Below are positions 17,637-26,042 of a stretch of DNA of 64,000 nucleotides, piece by piece. Source of the DNA: CAWGJF01 sp963715745 (GTDB taxonomy: Bacteria; Bacteroidota; Ignavibacteria; Ignavibacteriales; Ignavibacteriaceae); contig OY970271.1 of the NCBI GenBank assembly GCA_963715745.1, positions 1,116,001 to 1,180,000 on the forward strand. Reading direction: 5' to 3'. The notes beneath the pieces are model-generated. The model searched no databases and had not been told where the DNA came from. It saw nothing but the letters and a program-made list of their open reading frames with translations. Numbering within the stretch: the stretch's first letter is position 1; the number at the start of each line of letters is the position of its first letter. A program made the translations under genes and the position numbers.

Positions 17637-18413
17637 ATGGGTAACATTCATCCAACTGCTGTTGTTAGTAATAAAGCCTCTGTTGCTGAAGATGTAACCA
17701 TTGGTCCTTATGCTGTTGTTGAAGATGACGTAGTAATTGGAAATGGTTGTGAAATTGGTCCTCACTCTGTCATTTACAATGGAGCAAGATTGGGTAACCG
17801 TGTTAAAATTAAGCAAGGTGTTTCGGTTGCAAATGTTCCGCAGGATCTGAAATTTGGTAATGAACAATCTGTTTTTATTATTGGTGATGATACAGTAATC
17901 CGTGAGTTTGTAACGCTTCATAGAGGTACAAAAGAAACAGGAAAATCTGAAATCGGAAAAAACTGTTTGCTGATGGCTTATACACACGTTGCTCATGATT
18001 GTTATGTTGGTGATAATTGTATTATTGCAAATGGAGTTCAAATTGCAGGGCATTGCTATATTGAACAGGAAGTTACAATTGGAGGGCTGGTTGGAGTACA
18101 CCAGTTTTCAAGGATTGGGAGAAATGCAATGGTTGGAGCTGTTATGATGATATCACAGGATGTTCCACCATATATTCTTACTGCTGATAACCCGGCACAC
18201 TATCATGGACTAAATGTTATCGGATTAAAACGGCGTGGATTTACTCCGGAAGATATAAGCCAGTTAAAAAAAGCATATGAATTTATTTACAGCAAATCTT
18301 ACAATGTCTCCCAGGCAAAGCAAAAAATAAAAGATGAACTTCCGCCAAACAAATATTTAACTCACCTGCTGGATTTTCTTGGTAATAGTAAAAGAGGAAT
18401 TGTTGGTAAATGA
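17637..18413 (+). CDS. lpxA: UDP-N-acetylglucosamine acyltransferase
   Basis: LpxA transfers a 3-hydroxyacyl chain from ACP to the 3-OH of UDP-GlcNAc, the first step of lipid A synthesis. The 258-residue length is typical. Hexapeptide repeats run from IHPTAVVSNKASVAEDVTIGPYAVV through the catalytic His region (LLMAYTHVAHDCYVGDNCIIAN) to GGLVGVHQFSRIGRNAMVGA; the conserved GLNVIGLKRRGFTPEDISQLKKAYEFIY marks the C-terminal helical domain. It lies 14 bases after lpxC/fabZ and its stop overlaps the next ATG (ATGA). Confidence 0.96.
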   Translation: MGNIHPTAVVSNKASVAEDVTIGPYAVVEDDVVIGNGCEIGPHSVIYNGARLGNRVKIKQGVSVANVPQDLKFGNEQSVFIIGDDTVIREFVTLHRGTKETGKSEIGKNCLLMAYTHVAHDCYVGDNCIIANGVQIAGHCYIEQEVTIGGLVGVHQFSRIGRNAMVGAVMMISQDVPPYILTADNPAHYHGLNVIGLKRRGFTPEDISQLKKAYEFIYSKSYNVSQAKQKIKDELPPNKYLTHLLDFLGNSKRGIVGK

Positions 18414-19174
18414 AGTGGCGATGCATAAGCTCAGGATTTAATACTGGTGAAATAAATATGCAGTTCGATATTGCATTGGCAAAGTCACTTACTGATGAAG
18501 AAGCTATGCTCAGACTTTACAGATGGAAACCTTATTGTATTTCATTGGGAGCAAATCAGAGTATTAATGATATAAATGAAAAAAAAACTTTTGCCGATGG
18601 ATATGATATTGTTAAAAGACCGACAGGTGGCAGAGCAATTTTACATGCAGACGAACTTACTTATTCTGTTATCTATCCTGCGTCTGGTAAATTGACACCG
18701 CGGCAGTTATATTCAGAAATTAATAAATCAATTAAAAAAGGACTTTCATTTTTCAATTCAGATTTATCAGATATTGATCTGGAAAATGAACAACCGCATT
18801 TCCCGTCTTTTTACCAAGAAGAGAAAAGCACTTTGTGTTTTACTGCTGCCGCAAAGAATGAGTTGAATTTCAATAAGAAAAAACTTGTCGGCAGCGCCCA
18901 AAGAAAAATGAACAACTCCTTACTCCAGCATGGCTCAATACTTTGCGGCAGGAAGCATCTTGAAATTGTTAATTATCTTAATCTTCCTGAATATGTTTTA
19001 GAAGAGTTAAAAAACGAAATAGAAAATTCAACAACAGATATTGGATCAATTACTGGTAAAGAAGTTGATTATGATTTATTATCCGAAGCTATCAAAACCG
19101 GGTTTGAAGAGCATTTTAAAATTCGTTTTGATACAATTGCCACCAGTAAAAATGATTTAACAATTCAAGACTAA
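18410..19174 (+). CDS. Lipoate/octanoate protein ligase-family transferase, LipM-like
   Basis: The 254-residue protein belongs to the biotin/lipoate A/B ligase family and probably moves octanoyl or lipoyl groups onto lipoyl domains. The order KRPTGGRAILHADELTYSVIYP, then STLCFTAAAKNEL, KLVGSAQ and SLLQHGSIL follows the layout of the Bacillus octanoyltransferase LipM, including the position of its catalytic Cys (LCF). This argues for LipM-type octanoyl transfer rather than an ATP-dependent LplA, although ligase activity is not excluded. It overlaps lpxA by 4 bases and precedes panB by 7; these neighbours suggest shared transcription rather than pathway. Confidence 0.82.
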   Translation: MKWRCISSGFNTGEINMQFDIALAKSLTDEEAMLRLYRWKPYCISLGANQSINDINEKKTFADGYDIVKRPTGGRAILHADELTYSVIYPASGKLTPRQLYSEINKSIKKGLSFFNSDLSDIDLENEQPHFPSFYQEEKSTLCFTAAAKNELNFNKKKLVGSAQRKMNNSLLQHGSILCGRKHLEIVNYLNLPEYVLEELKNEIENSTTDIGSITGKEVDYDLLSEAIKTGFEEHFKIRFDTIATSKNDLTIQD

Positions 19175-19181
19175 GTGAATT

Positions 19182-19997
19182 ATGTCTTCCGAACAAAAGA
19201 TTAAAAAGATAACTACAAAAGCACTTGCTGCTTTAAAAGAAAATAAAATAAAAATTACTGCACTTACTGCATACGATTTTATTACTGCAAAACTGTTAGA
19301 CCAGGCAGGAATAGATGTATTACTTGTTGGTGATTCAGTCAGCAACGTTTTCCAGGGAAATGAAACAACTCTTCCTGTTACAATGGATGAAATGATATAT
19401 CACACTAAAGCTGTTACAAAAGGTGTTGACCGTGCAATGGTTGTTGTTGATATGCCGTTTATGTCCTATCAACCTGGAATTGATGAAGGATTCAGGAATG
19501 CCGGAAGAATAATGAAAGAAACTCACGCAGGTGCAGTAAAACTGGAAGGCGGAAAAAGGATTGCTGAAACGGTAAGGAAGATCACTGAAAATGGAATACC
19601 TGTAATGGGGCACATCGGTTTAACTCCGCAAAGCATTCATCTTTACGGCAGTTATAAAGAAAGAGGAACTGAAAAAACCGAGGCTGATGAAATAATGTCT
19701 GATGCAAAGATACTTGAAGAAGCCGGTGCTTTTGCTGTTGTGCTTGAAAAAATTCCTGCTATGCTTGCAAAAAAAATTACAGATGCACTTCAGATCCCAA
19801 CAATCGGAATTGGTGCAGGGATTCATTGCGATGGACAAATTCTTGTTACACCTGATATGCTTGCACTTAATTTAGATTTTAATCCTAGATTTGTTCGTCA
19901 TTATTCTAACCTTGCAGAAGAAATCAGCAATGCGGTTAAAGAATATATTACAGATATTAAGAAAGGCAATTTTCCCTCGGAAGAAGAAAGCTATTAA
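19182..19997 (+). CDS. panB: 3-methyl-2-oxobutanoate hydroxymethyltransferase
   Basis: PanB makes ketopantoate from 2-oxoisovalerate and methylene-tetrahydrofolate, the first committed step of pantothenate and CoA synthesis. The 271-residue TIM-barrel enzyme shows ALTAYDFITAKLLDQAGIDVLLVGDSVSNV (Mg-binding Asp), GAVKLEGG, MGHIGLTPQSIH, the catalytic Glu in FAVVLEKIP, and TIGIGAGIHCDGQILV. It is the fourth gene of the lpxC/fabZ-lpxA run, with 7- and 8-base gaps on either side. No panC or panD is in the window. Confidence 0.96.
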   Translation: MSSEQKIKKITTKALAALKENKIKITALTAYDFITAKLLDQAGIDVLLVGDSVSNVFQGNETTLPVTMDEMIYHTKAVTKGVDRAMVVVDMPFMSYQPGIDEGFRNAGRIMKETHAGAVKLEGGKRIAETVRKITENGIPVMGHIGLTPQSIHLYGSYKERGTEKTEADEIMSDAKILEEAGAFAVVLEKIPAMLAKKITDALQIPTIGIGAGIHCDGQILVTPDMLALNLDFNPRFVRHYSNLAEEISNAVKEYITDIKKGNFPSEEESY

Positions 19998-20005
19998 AAC
20001 CTGAT

Positions 20006-21115
20006 ATGTTTGAATTAAGAAAGCTGATTTTTTTATTCGTTTGTTTCCTACTAATTATTTTTCCCAATAGAATTAATTTAGCGCAGTCAATCGATTCAGA
20101 GATATTTTTGAAAGGTTCAACAGTTACCGGCATTGTAAAAGAAAAGAATTTCCTATGGGTCTCGACTTACGGACAGGGAATTTACAGGTATTCGTTTGAA
20201 GAAAATAAATGGATTAACTTTTCAACAAAGAATGCCAATCTTGAAAACGACTTTTTTTACACGATTGAAGTCAGCAAAAATTATGTTTGGGCCGGTGCTG
20301 CAGATGGGTTGTTTATTTATAACAAATTAACGAAACGGTGGACTACAAGAAAATTTTCAAAGGGCGGGCAATTTGGCAACTGGATTCGTTCCTTAAAATA
20401 TGACTCTGAGCAAAATGTTTTATGGATTGGACGATTCAGATATGTGACACGATATGATTTGAATGCAAGAAATTATTCTGATATTGACAGAATGCAGGGT
20501 AGCGATCAGAAATCCAACAACATAAAATCAATTAGCCTGGATGGAGACAGCCTTATCTGGTTTGGAACCGAATCAGGAGTTCATATTTACAATAAGAAGA
20601 AAAAATTCACTGATGCAGCAGCCTGGAAATATTTAACCAACAAGAACCGCGGATTCAATGAAGAAGGAGAAGCTGTTTCTGTTTCTGAAATTTTACCTGA
20701 AACAGACAAAGTTTGGTTTGGAACAGATGAATTTGTAACTATTGAGCAGCCGGAGTTTAATGTCGGCGGTATATACACTTATGATAGAAAATTCTTCTGG
20801 AACAGAATTTCCAGGGTTGACGGACTTGATGGTAACGGAATTTATGCTCTTGGTAAAACCGGTAATTATATTTGGGCAGGTTTATATGAGTTTGATAAAA
20901 TTGAAAAACAAGAATATGGAAAAGGATTGTTTTTAATTAACAGGATTTCCGGCAAACTGAAAAAAATAGACTTGAACCAGTTGAACATTTCATCTGCAAG
21001 TATTTTATGTTTTTTATTTGACGGAACTAATATGTGGGTCGGGACTGGTGATGGATTGTTAAAAATAAAAATTGAAAACCGGTTAGCTGAGTGGTCAATA
21101 GCTCAAAATAAATAG
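20006..21115 (+). CDS. Exported beta-propeller protein of unknown role
   Basis: The 369-residue product has an N-terminal signal peptide (about residues 1-27, ending INLAQS) and repeated strands of the two-component-regulator-propeller type: FLWVSTYGQGIYRYSFEENKW, YVWAGAADGLFIYNKLTKRW, VLWIGRFRYVTRYDLNAR, LIWFGTESGVHIYNKKKK, VWFGTDEFV, YIWAGLYEFD and MWVGTGDGLLKIK. These spaced W-[IVA]-G-T blades suggest a seven-bladed propeller filling the entire mature protein. No sorting domain, lipobox or kinase follows. It is the last gene before a strong terminator, 8 bases after panB. Periplasmic location is inferred. Confidence 0.75.
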   Translation: MFELRKLIFLFVCFLLIIFPNRINLAQSIDSEIFLKGSTVTGIVKEKNFLWVSTYGQGIYRYSFEENKWINFSTKNANLENDFFYTIEVSKNYVWAGAADGLFIYNKLTKRWTTRKFSKGGQFGNWIRSLKYDSEQNVLWIGRFRYVTRYDLNARNYSDIDRMQGSDQKSNNIKSISLDGDSLIWFGTESGVHIYNKKKKFTDAAAWKYLTNKNRGFNEEGEAVSVSEILPETDKVWFGTDEFVTIEQPEFNVGGIYTYDRKFFWNRISRVDGLDGNGIYALGKTGNYIWAGLYEFDKIEKQEYGKGLFLINRISGKLKKIDLNQLNISSASILCFLFDGTNMWVGTGDGLLKIKIENRLAEWSIAQNK

Positions 21116-21149
21116 TTGCTCGTCAACAAACAATTTTAAATCTATAATT

Positions 21150-21176
21150 ACGGGATAAATTATTCCCGTTTTTTTT
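21150..21176 (+). terminator. Rho-independent terminator of the lpx-panB operon
   Basis: ACGGGA and TTCCCGT form a GC-rich stem around an AT loop, immediately followed by eight T residues. This is the clearest intrinsic terminator of the window and ends the lpxC/fabZ-lpxA-panB-propeller transcript. Confidence 0.88.
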
Positions 21177-21188
21177 CGGTTACCATTC

Positions 21189-21219
21189 TTTACTTACCTA
21201 AATAATTTCATTACATTTC
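21189..21219 (+). promoter_or_regulatory. Putative promoter of the T9SS substrate pair
   Basis: TTTACT (21189-21194), a 17-base spacer, then TACATTTC (21212-21219), one mismatch from TAnnTTTG. The -35 has two mismatches from TTGACA. It lies after the terminator and 37 bases before the ATG at 21256, which has an AGGAGA Shine-Dalgarno sequence. Confidence 0.4.
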
Positions 21220-21255
21220 AATTGTTTCAGGGTAGTAACTTAAGAGGAGAAGAGA

Positions 21256-24198
21256 ATGAAACAGAAATTATACCTGCTTTTTCTGTTTTTATTGTTTTCT
21301 GCAGTAATCCATTCGCAAATTAATGACATTGCACGTCTACCAGTCCAGGATATTTCACTGTCTTTTATAGAATCTGTACCAGTCTGGCTTTCAGAAAATG
21401 AAATCATCACTTTCTACATAAGTCAGAATATGGACACAATCTTTTCAACAAAAAGCACAAATAGTGGATTAATGTGGCAGGAAACAAAGGTTGTTCAGGC
21501 AATTAGTTTAATAGGAATTCAGGATGGTTTGTACTTAACAGCTATTAAAACTTTCAATGGAAGGATTCTGCTTGCATGGTCTGTAAAATACGAATCTATG
21601 AAGTTAATTTACTCTGATGACGATGGAGAGAGCTGGTCACAAACTATTAACATTTTAGGCGGTGGATTTCCTGCAGCATTGCAAAAGAATTCAGAATTTC
21701 TCAATCTAACTCAATGGGATGAAGATGAAATTTGCCTGAGTTTTTCCAATTCAAACGGAACGGCATACTATAAATTAAGTTCTGATAACGGAGTTAACTG
21801 GAGTGCAAATCCGATAGATTTTCCTGTTAATTCACCTTATCAAACAAGAGAACTCACAATTCTTTCGATAAACCAAAATACTTTACTTGGAATTTATGGA
21901 AGAAAAGCTTTTAATGTTTACGGTATTTATTCCAGACTAAGCACAGATATTGGTCTAAGCTGGTCAGAGCCACAGAAAATAGCCGACGAGATATTCCACG
22001 AAGATAGACCCAAGGTTACAAAGCTATCCGACGGAAGCATTTTAGTTGCATATCAAAGAGATAATATAAATGCAGGATATATTTATGGTGATAATGATAT
22101 CTATTATAAAGTAAGTCAAAACAATGGTTCAACCTGGTCCGAAGAAATTCAATTTACTAAATACATTGGGAATGACATTGTCTTGAATCTTTCTTCTTTT
22201 CAAAATAAAACTTTCATCACTTTCTCATCCGAAAGATACACTGTTAATGATATAGGATCTTTCAACTATCAGATTGCCTTCGGTGTATTGCAGGAGTCCT
22301 TGGATAAATTCACACCGCCTAAAGTTTACGAGGCTTTTGTGCCCGCAGAACTAATAAATTATGAGGATAAAGAATTTGTTTACAGAGCTAAAGTTATTGA
22401 CGATGAGAAAGTTGAGTCAGTAGTTGCTGTTATGGAAGATTCTGCTTTTATAGGAAAAATGTTTGATGACGGCTTACACAATGATGAAGCAGCAAATGAT
22501 TATATCTTCGGAAATATATTCCCTTTTGTAAGACCACAAGATCCAAATCAATATAGTTTTGACGTGAATAAAATAGAACTTCCAATGAATAATGCAGGAG
22601 TGCTGGCTGATGTTTATATTAACTATAGTCAGGGAGCTGCTATTCTTACAACTGATCTTGCAAACAATAAATCGCATTTTAAAGATGATATTGGTTTAAA
22701 TAATGGCACATCACAAGGTAAGTACGATGAAGGAAGTTTTCTTTTCTCAGCAGGATTTTTACTTTCTGGATATTCCAATGGTGAGTTTTGGTCAAATGGA
22801 ATAGGGACTTCTATGTTAGTCAGGGATTATTTACCGGGAACCGTTTATTCAAATCCCGACGATCCTCAATTTCATTTTTATATCGTAAAAAAAGATGACA
22901 TTCCTTTCGGAAAATACTGGAAGCAATGGAAGGAAGCAGTTTTATTAGGTGCAGAATTCTATGATGGAGATGGTGACGGAATTTATACTCCTATTGATAA
23001 AAACTGGAACGGCACCTGGGACTTAAATGAAGATATGCCTTTACTTCTGGGTGCTGAAACAGCATGGTGTGTTTACAATGATGGTTTGCCTGATAGTATG
23101 CGTAGATGGCAATCTGAACCGCAAGGAATTGAAGTTAGACAAACTGTTTTTGCAACAAATCAGCCGGAACTTGAGAACGTAATATTTATTCGTTATTCAA
23201 TTCTTAATACAGGACTTGTTGCTGATGTTCTTGATTCAATTTATTTCGGAGTTTGGGAAGATGCAGATTTGGGTGATCACACAGATGATGTTGTTGGATG
23301 TGATACCTTACTGAAGGCAGGTTTTTATTACAATAAATCTCCGGACGCTATTTATGGTGAAAATTGTCCCTCATTTTTTACCTCATTGTTGCAAGGACCA
23401 GTCATTAATACTAATATTTTTTCAGACACAGCAAAAAATAATTTAGGTCAAATAATTGGAAGCGAAACTATTTCTGGTTCAAAAAATCTTGGTATGACTT
23501 CTCATGTTTTCTTTATTGGAGGAAGTCCGGACTTAAGTGAGCCAGGCTCAGCAATTGAAGCAAGATGTTATCTGGAAGGTAAAACCAGGCAATGTGTTGT
23601 CCCTGATCCGTGTAATTTTCCTTACTGTGAAGTAAAAGGTGGAGTAGATTGTAACGAAATCAGTCCGTTATTTTGGGCATCAGGAGATCCTGTCGCAAAT
23701 GTCGGGTGGATAAATAAGTATCAACTTGATCAAAAAAATTTAATCGGTACCGGACCGTTTAAATTGGAAAAAAATAAACCACAGGATATTATTGTAGCCT
23801 ATGTAATGGGCAGGGGAACAGATTATCTTAACTCAATTACTGTCGCAAGAGAGAATGTGCAGAGAGCCATTGAGGAATACAAAAGCAATTTTGCCTCAAT
23901 GACTTACTCACCACCACCGTCAACAAATCCTGTTACAAGTTATATCCTTTATCAAAATTACCCTAATCCATTTAACCCAATCACAACAATCAGATATGAG
24001 CTTCCGCTGGATGGAGTTGTAACTATTGATATTTTCAATATACTCGGACAAAAAGTAAAAACTATACTTAATGAATTTAAGAGAGCTAACAGGTATGAGG
24101 TAAGGTTCAATTCAACAGGTTTAGCAAGCGGAGTTTATATATACCGGATGAGAGTTAACGACTTCATTACCAGTAAAAAAATGTTATTAATAAAATAA
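21256..24198 (+). CDS. Large secreted protein with Asp-box repeats and a T9SS sorting domain
   Basis: The 980-residue protein has a signal peptide (LYLLFLFLLFSAVIHSQ), an N-terminal sialidase-like six-bladed propeller with Asp-box repeats (DDGESWS, SDNGVNWS, STDIGLSWS, SQNNGSTWS; about residues 100-320), a linker domain with a DDGLHNDEAANDYIFG segment, then a long region (about 435-890) homologous to most of the next gene, including the calcium-binding-like FYDGDGDGIYTPIDKN, and a C-terminal type A sorting domain (YQNYPNPFNPITTIRYELP to TSKKMLLIK). It should be exported by Sec and then by type IX secretion to the surface or medium. The propeller lacks evidence for sialidase catalysis; Asp boxes alone are structural. 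Confidence 0.85.
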   Translation: MKQKLYLLFLFLLFSAVIHSQINDIARLPVQDISLSFIESVPVWLSENEIITFYISQNMDTIFSTKSTNSGLMWQETKVVQAISLIGIQDGLYLTAIKTFNGRILLAWSVKYESMKLIYSDDDGESWSQTINILGGGFPAALQKNSEFLNLTQWDEDEICLSFSNSNGTAYYKLSSDNGVNWSANPIDFPVNSPYQTRELTILSINQNTLLGIYGRKAFNVYGIYSRLSTDIGLSWSEPQKIADEIFHEDRPKVTKLSDGSILVAYQRDNINAGYIYGDNDIYYKVSQNNGSTWSEEIQFTKYIGNDIVLNLSSFQNKTFITFSSERYTVNDIGSFNYQIAFGVLQESLDKFTPPKVYEAFVPAELINYEDKEFVYRAKVIDDEKVESVVAVMEDSAFIGKMFDDGLHNDEAANDYIFGNIFPFVRPQDPNQYSFDVNKIELPMNNAGVLADVYINYSQGAAILTTDLANNKSHFKDDIGLNNGTSQGKYDEGSFLFSAGFLLSGYSNGEFWSNGIGTSMLVRDYLPGTVYSNPDDPQFHFYIVKKDDIPFGKYWKQWKEAVLLGAEFYDGDGDGIYTPIDKNWNGTWDLNEDMPLLLGAETAWCVYNDGLPDSMRRWQSEPQGIEVRQTVFATNQPELENVIFIRYSILNTGLVADVLDSIYFGVWEDADLGDHTDDVVGCDTLLKAGFYYNKSPDAIYGENCPSFFTSLLQGPVINTNIFSDTAKNNLGQIIGSETISGSKNLGMTSHVFFIGGSPDLSEPGSAIEARCYLEGKTRQCVVPDPCNFPYCEVKGGVDCNEISPLFWASGDPVANVGWINKYQLDQKNLIGTGPFKLEKNKPQDIIVAYVMGRGTDYLNSITVARENVQRAIEEYKSNFASMTYSPPPSTNPVTSYILYQNYPNPFNPITTIRYELPLDGVVTIDIFNILGQKVKTILNEFKRANRYEVRFNSTGLASGVYIYRMRVNDFITSKKMLLIK

Positions 24199-24210
24199 CA
24201 GGAGGTTAAA

Positions 24211-25920
24211 ATGAAAAATACATTTCTAATATCTCTTTGTTTAGTAGTTTTTCTGTTTTCTAATTACCAGGTAAACAGCCAGAACGTTGGTGACTCCGCA
24301 AGTATACAGGTTAACAACATTTATCTGCCTTTCAATAATAGAGGTGTTATCGCCGATGTCAATGTTCAACCACTTGGTTCTCTCGGACAGTTTGCAGGAG
24401 GAGGTTTTCTCTTTTCTTCAGGTTTCTGGTTAAGCGGATATTCAAATGATTCTCTTTGGGCAAACGGAGTCGCGTCAGCTTCACTTGTGGAAGATTACCT
24501 GGCGGGAACCGCCGGAATGGATCCAAATGATCCCAAAGCTTCAATATTCAAATTAACTTCTTCAGATGTTCCATTCGGGCAAAGCTGGCAGGACTGGATT
24601 GATGCAGTTGACTTGGGTGCAGATTTTTACGACGGCGATGGCGATGGAATTTATAATCCTGTTGATCTTAACGGAAATAACCAGTGGGATCCAAATGAAG
24701 ATAAGCCCGATTTAATTTTAGATGAAACCTATTGGTGTGTGTTTAATGACGGTCGTCCTGCAAATCAACGAAGATGGGAAGAAGAGCCACTTGGCATCGA
24801 GGTACGCCAGACAATCTTTGCAGAAGCTTCTGCAGGAGAAACGGGAAATGTTGTTTTTGTACGCTACAGAATTAAAAATACCGGATTGGTTACTGATACT
24901 CTGAAAGATGTATACTTCAGTATTTGGGCTGATGCAGACATGGGTGATGCAACAGATGATGTATTTGGGAGTGATACTATCAGACAGGGAATATATTTTT
25001 ATGGTAATCAACCTGATGCCTTTTACGGAAACCAGGTCCCATCTTTTATGATGAATTTGTTAACTGGACCTCATACATACATTCCCGGAGTTACTTTTAT
25101 AGATTTGAACGGAAACAACATCTACGAAAATGGAATTGACACACCTCTAGATACGGCTGTAAACTATCTAGGTCCGATCGGTATAAGAATTTTTCCTGGT
25201 GCAAAAAATATGAAAATAAATTCTGCGGTGTATCAAATCGGTGGAGATCCTTACTTAAGTGAGCCTAATAATATCACCCAAGTAAGAAACTATATTTTCG
25301 GATTGAATAAGATTGGCGAAATTATAAATCCTTGCTTATGGCAATACGGTGAAGTTAGGGGTGGCGTAAATTGTGCGGAGGTCAATCCTTATTTCTGGTG
25401 TTCGGGTGATCCTGTTACGGATATTGGTTGGATTTCAACTCAGGATACTGATGTACGAGGAGCTGGATCGACAGGTCCTTTTACATTAATTAAAGATCAG
25501 GAGGTTGAAGTATTAATTGGATATGAAATTGACAGAAGCACGACACCGCTTGGTGGAATTACAGCAGTCAGAGCAATTTCAGATGCAGTGCAGGATTTTT
25601 ATGAAAATAATTTTGGCTACCCGATTGTTTCTGTGGAAGATGAAATACCAATTGTATCAAACTTTAAGCTAGAACAAAACTATCCAAACCCCTTTAATCC
25701 TAGCACAAAAATAAATTATATTCTATCAAAATCAGGTTTTGTTAATTTAATTGTTTATGATCTTCTGGGGAAAGAAGTTTCAGTTTTAAAAAATGAAGAA
25801 CAAAAAGCCGGCAAATATGAAGTTAATTTTAACTGTAGTAATCTTGCAAGCGGAGTATATTTCTACACTTTGAGAGTTAATGATTTCATCCAGACAAAGA
25901 AAATGGTTTTACTCAAATAA
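24211..25920 (+). CDS. Secreted T9SS substrate paralogous to the previous gene
   Basis: The 569-residue protein has a signal peptide (FLISLCLVVFLFSNYQVNSQ) and then aligns with the C-terminal half of its neighbour: LPFNNRGVIADV, GGGFLFSSGFWLSGYSN, VPFGQSWQDWIDAVDLGADFYDGDGDGIYNP, EPLGIEVRQTIFA, DADMGDATDDVFGSD, and a late CSGDPVTDIGW. It ends with the sorting domain QNYPNPFNPSTKINYILSKSG through TKKMVLLK. It lacks the Asp-box propeller. AGGAGG upstream of the ATG is a strong ribosome site; only 12 bases separate it from the previous gene, so the pair is one operon. Function of the shared domain is unknown; DGDGDG suggests calcium binding. Confidence 0.85.
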   Translation: MKNTFLISLCLVVFLFSNYQVNSQNVGDSASIQVNNIYLPFNNRGVIADVNVQPLGSLGQFAGGGFLFSSGFWLSGYSNDSLWANGVASASLVEDYLAGTAGMDPNDPKASIFKLTSSDVPFGQSWQDWIDAVDLGADFYDGDGDGIYNPVDLNGNNQWDPNEDKPDLILDETYWCVFNDGRPANQRRWEEEPLGIEVRQTIFAEASAGETGNVVFVRYRIKNTGLVTDTLKDVYFSIWADADMGDATDDVFGSDTIRQGIYFYGNQPDAFYGNQVPSFMMNLLTGPHTYIPGVTFIDLNGNNIYENGIDTPLDTAVNYLGPIGIRIFPGAKNMKINSAVYQIGGDPYLSEPNNITQVRNYIFGLNKIGEIINPCLWQYGEVRGGVNCAEVNPYFWCSGDPVTDIGWISTQDTDVRGAGSTGPFTLIKDQEVEVLIGYEIDRSTTPLGGITAVRAISDAVQDFYENNFGYPIVSVEDEIPIVSNFKLEQNYPNPFNPSTKINYILSKSGFVNLIVYDLLGKEVSVLKNEEQKAGKYEVNFNCSNLASGVYFYTLRVNDFIQTKKMVLLK

Positions 25921-25959
25921 GGATTAGTTTATTCAACGATTAGAACCTTCGCCTTACCT

Positions 25960-25986
25960 TTAAAGCCCTGTAAAACAGGGCTTTAA
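25960..25986 (+). terminator. Perfect 12-bp hairpin after the T9SS pair
   Basis: TTAAAGCCCTGT and ACAGGGCTTTAA form a perfect stem around AAA. It probably terminates the T9SS pair, though the U run is only three bases and then AACT, so an mRNA-protecting hairpin is also possible. Confidence 0.7.
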
Positions 25987-26042
25987 CTACATTCAATTTA
26001 TACTTATTTTGAAATTTACTTTTCTAAATTTACTGGATAAAT

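Noticed and set aside
17628..18101. 157-codon open frame antisense to lpxA
   Set aside because: Low-complexity Asn/Cys-rich translation, no family resemblance, and lpxA is unmistakable on the other strand; the hexapeptide repeats generate this kind of shadow.
21256..22320. Sialidase activity for the Asp-box propeller protein
   Set aside because: Asp-box repeats are structural; no arginine triad or Tyr/Glu pair of sialidases could be assigned.
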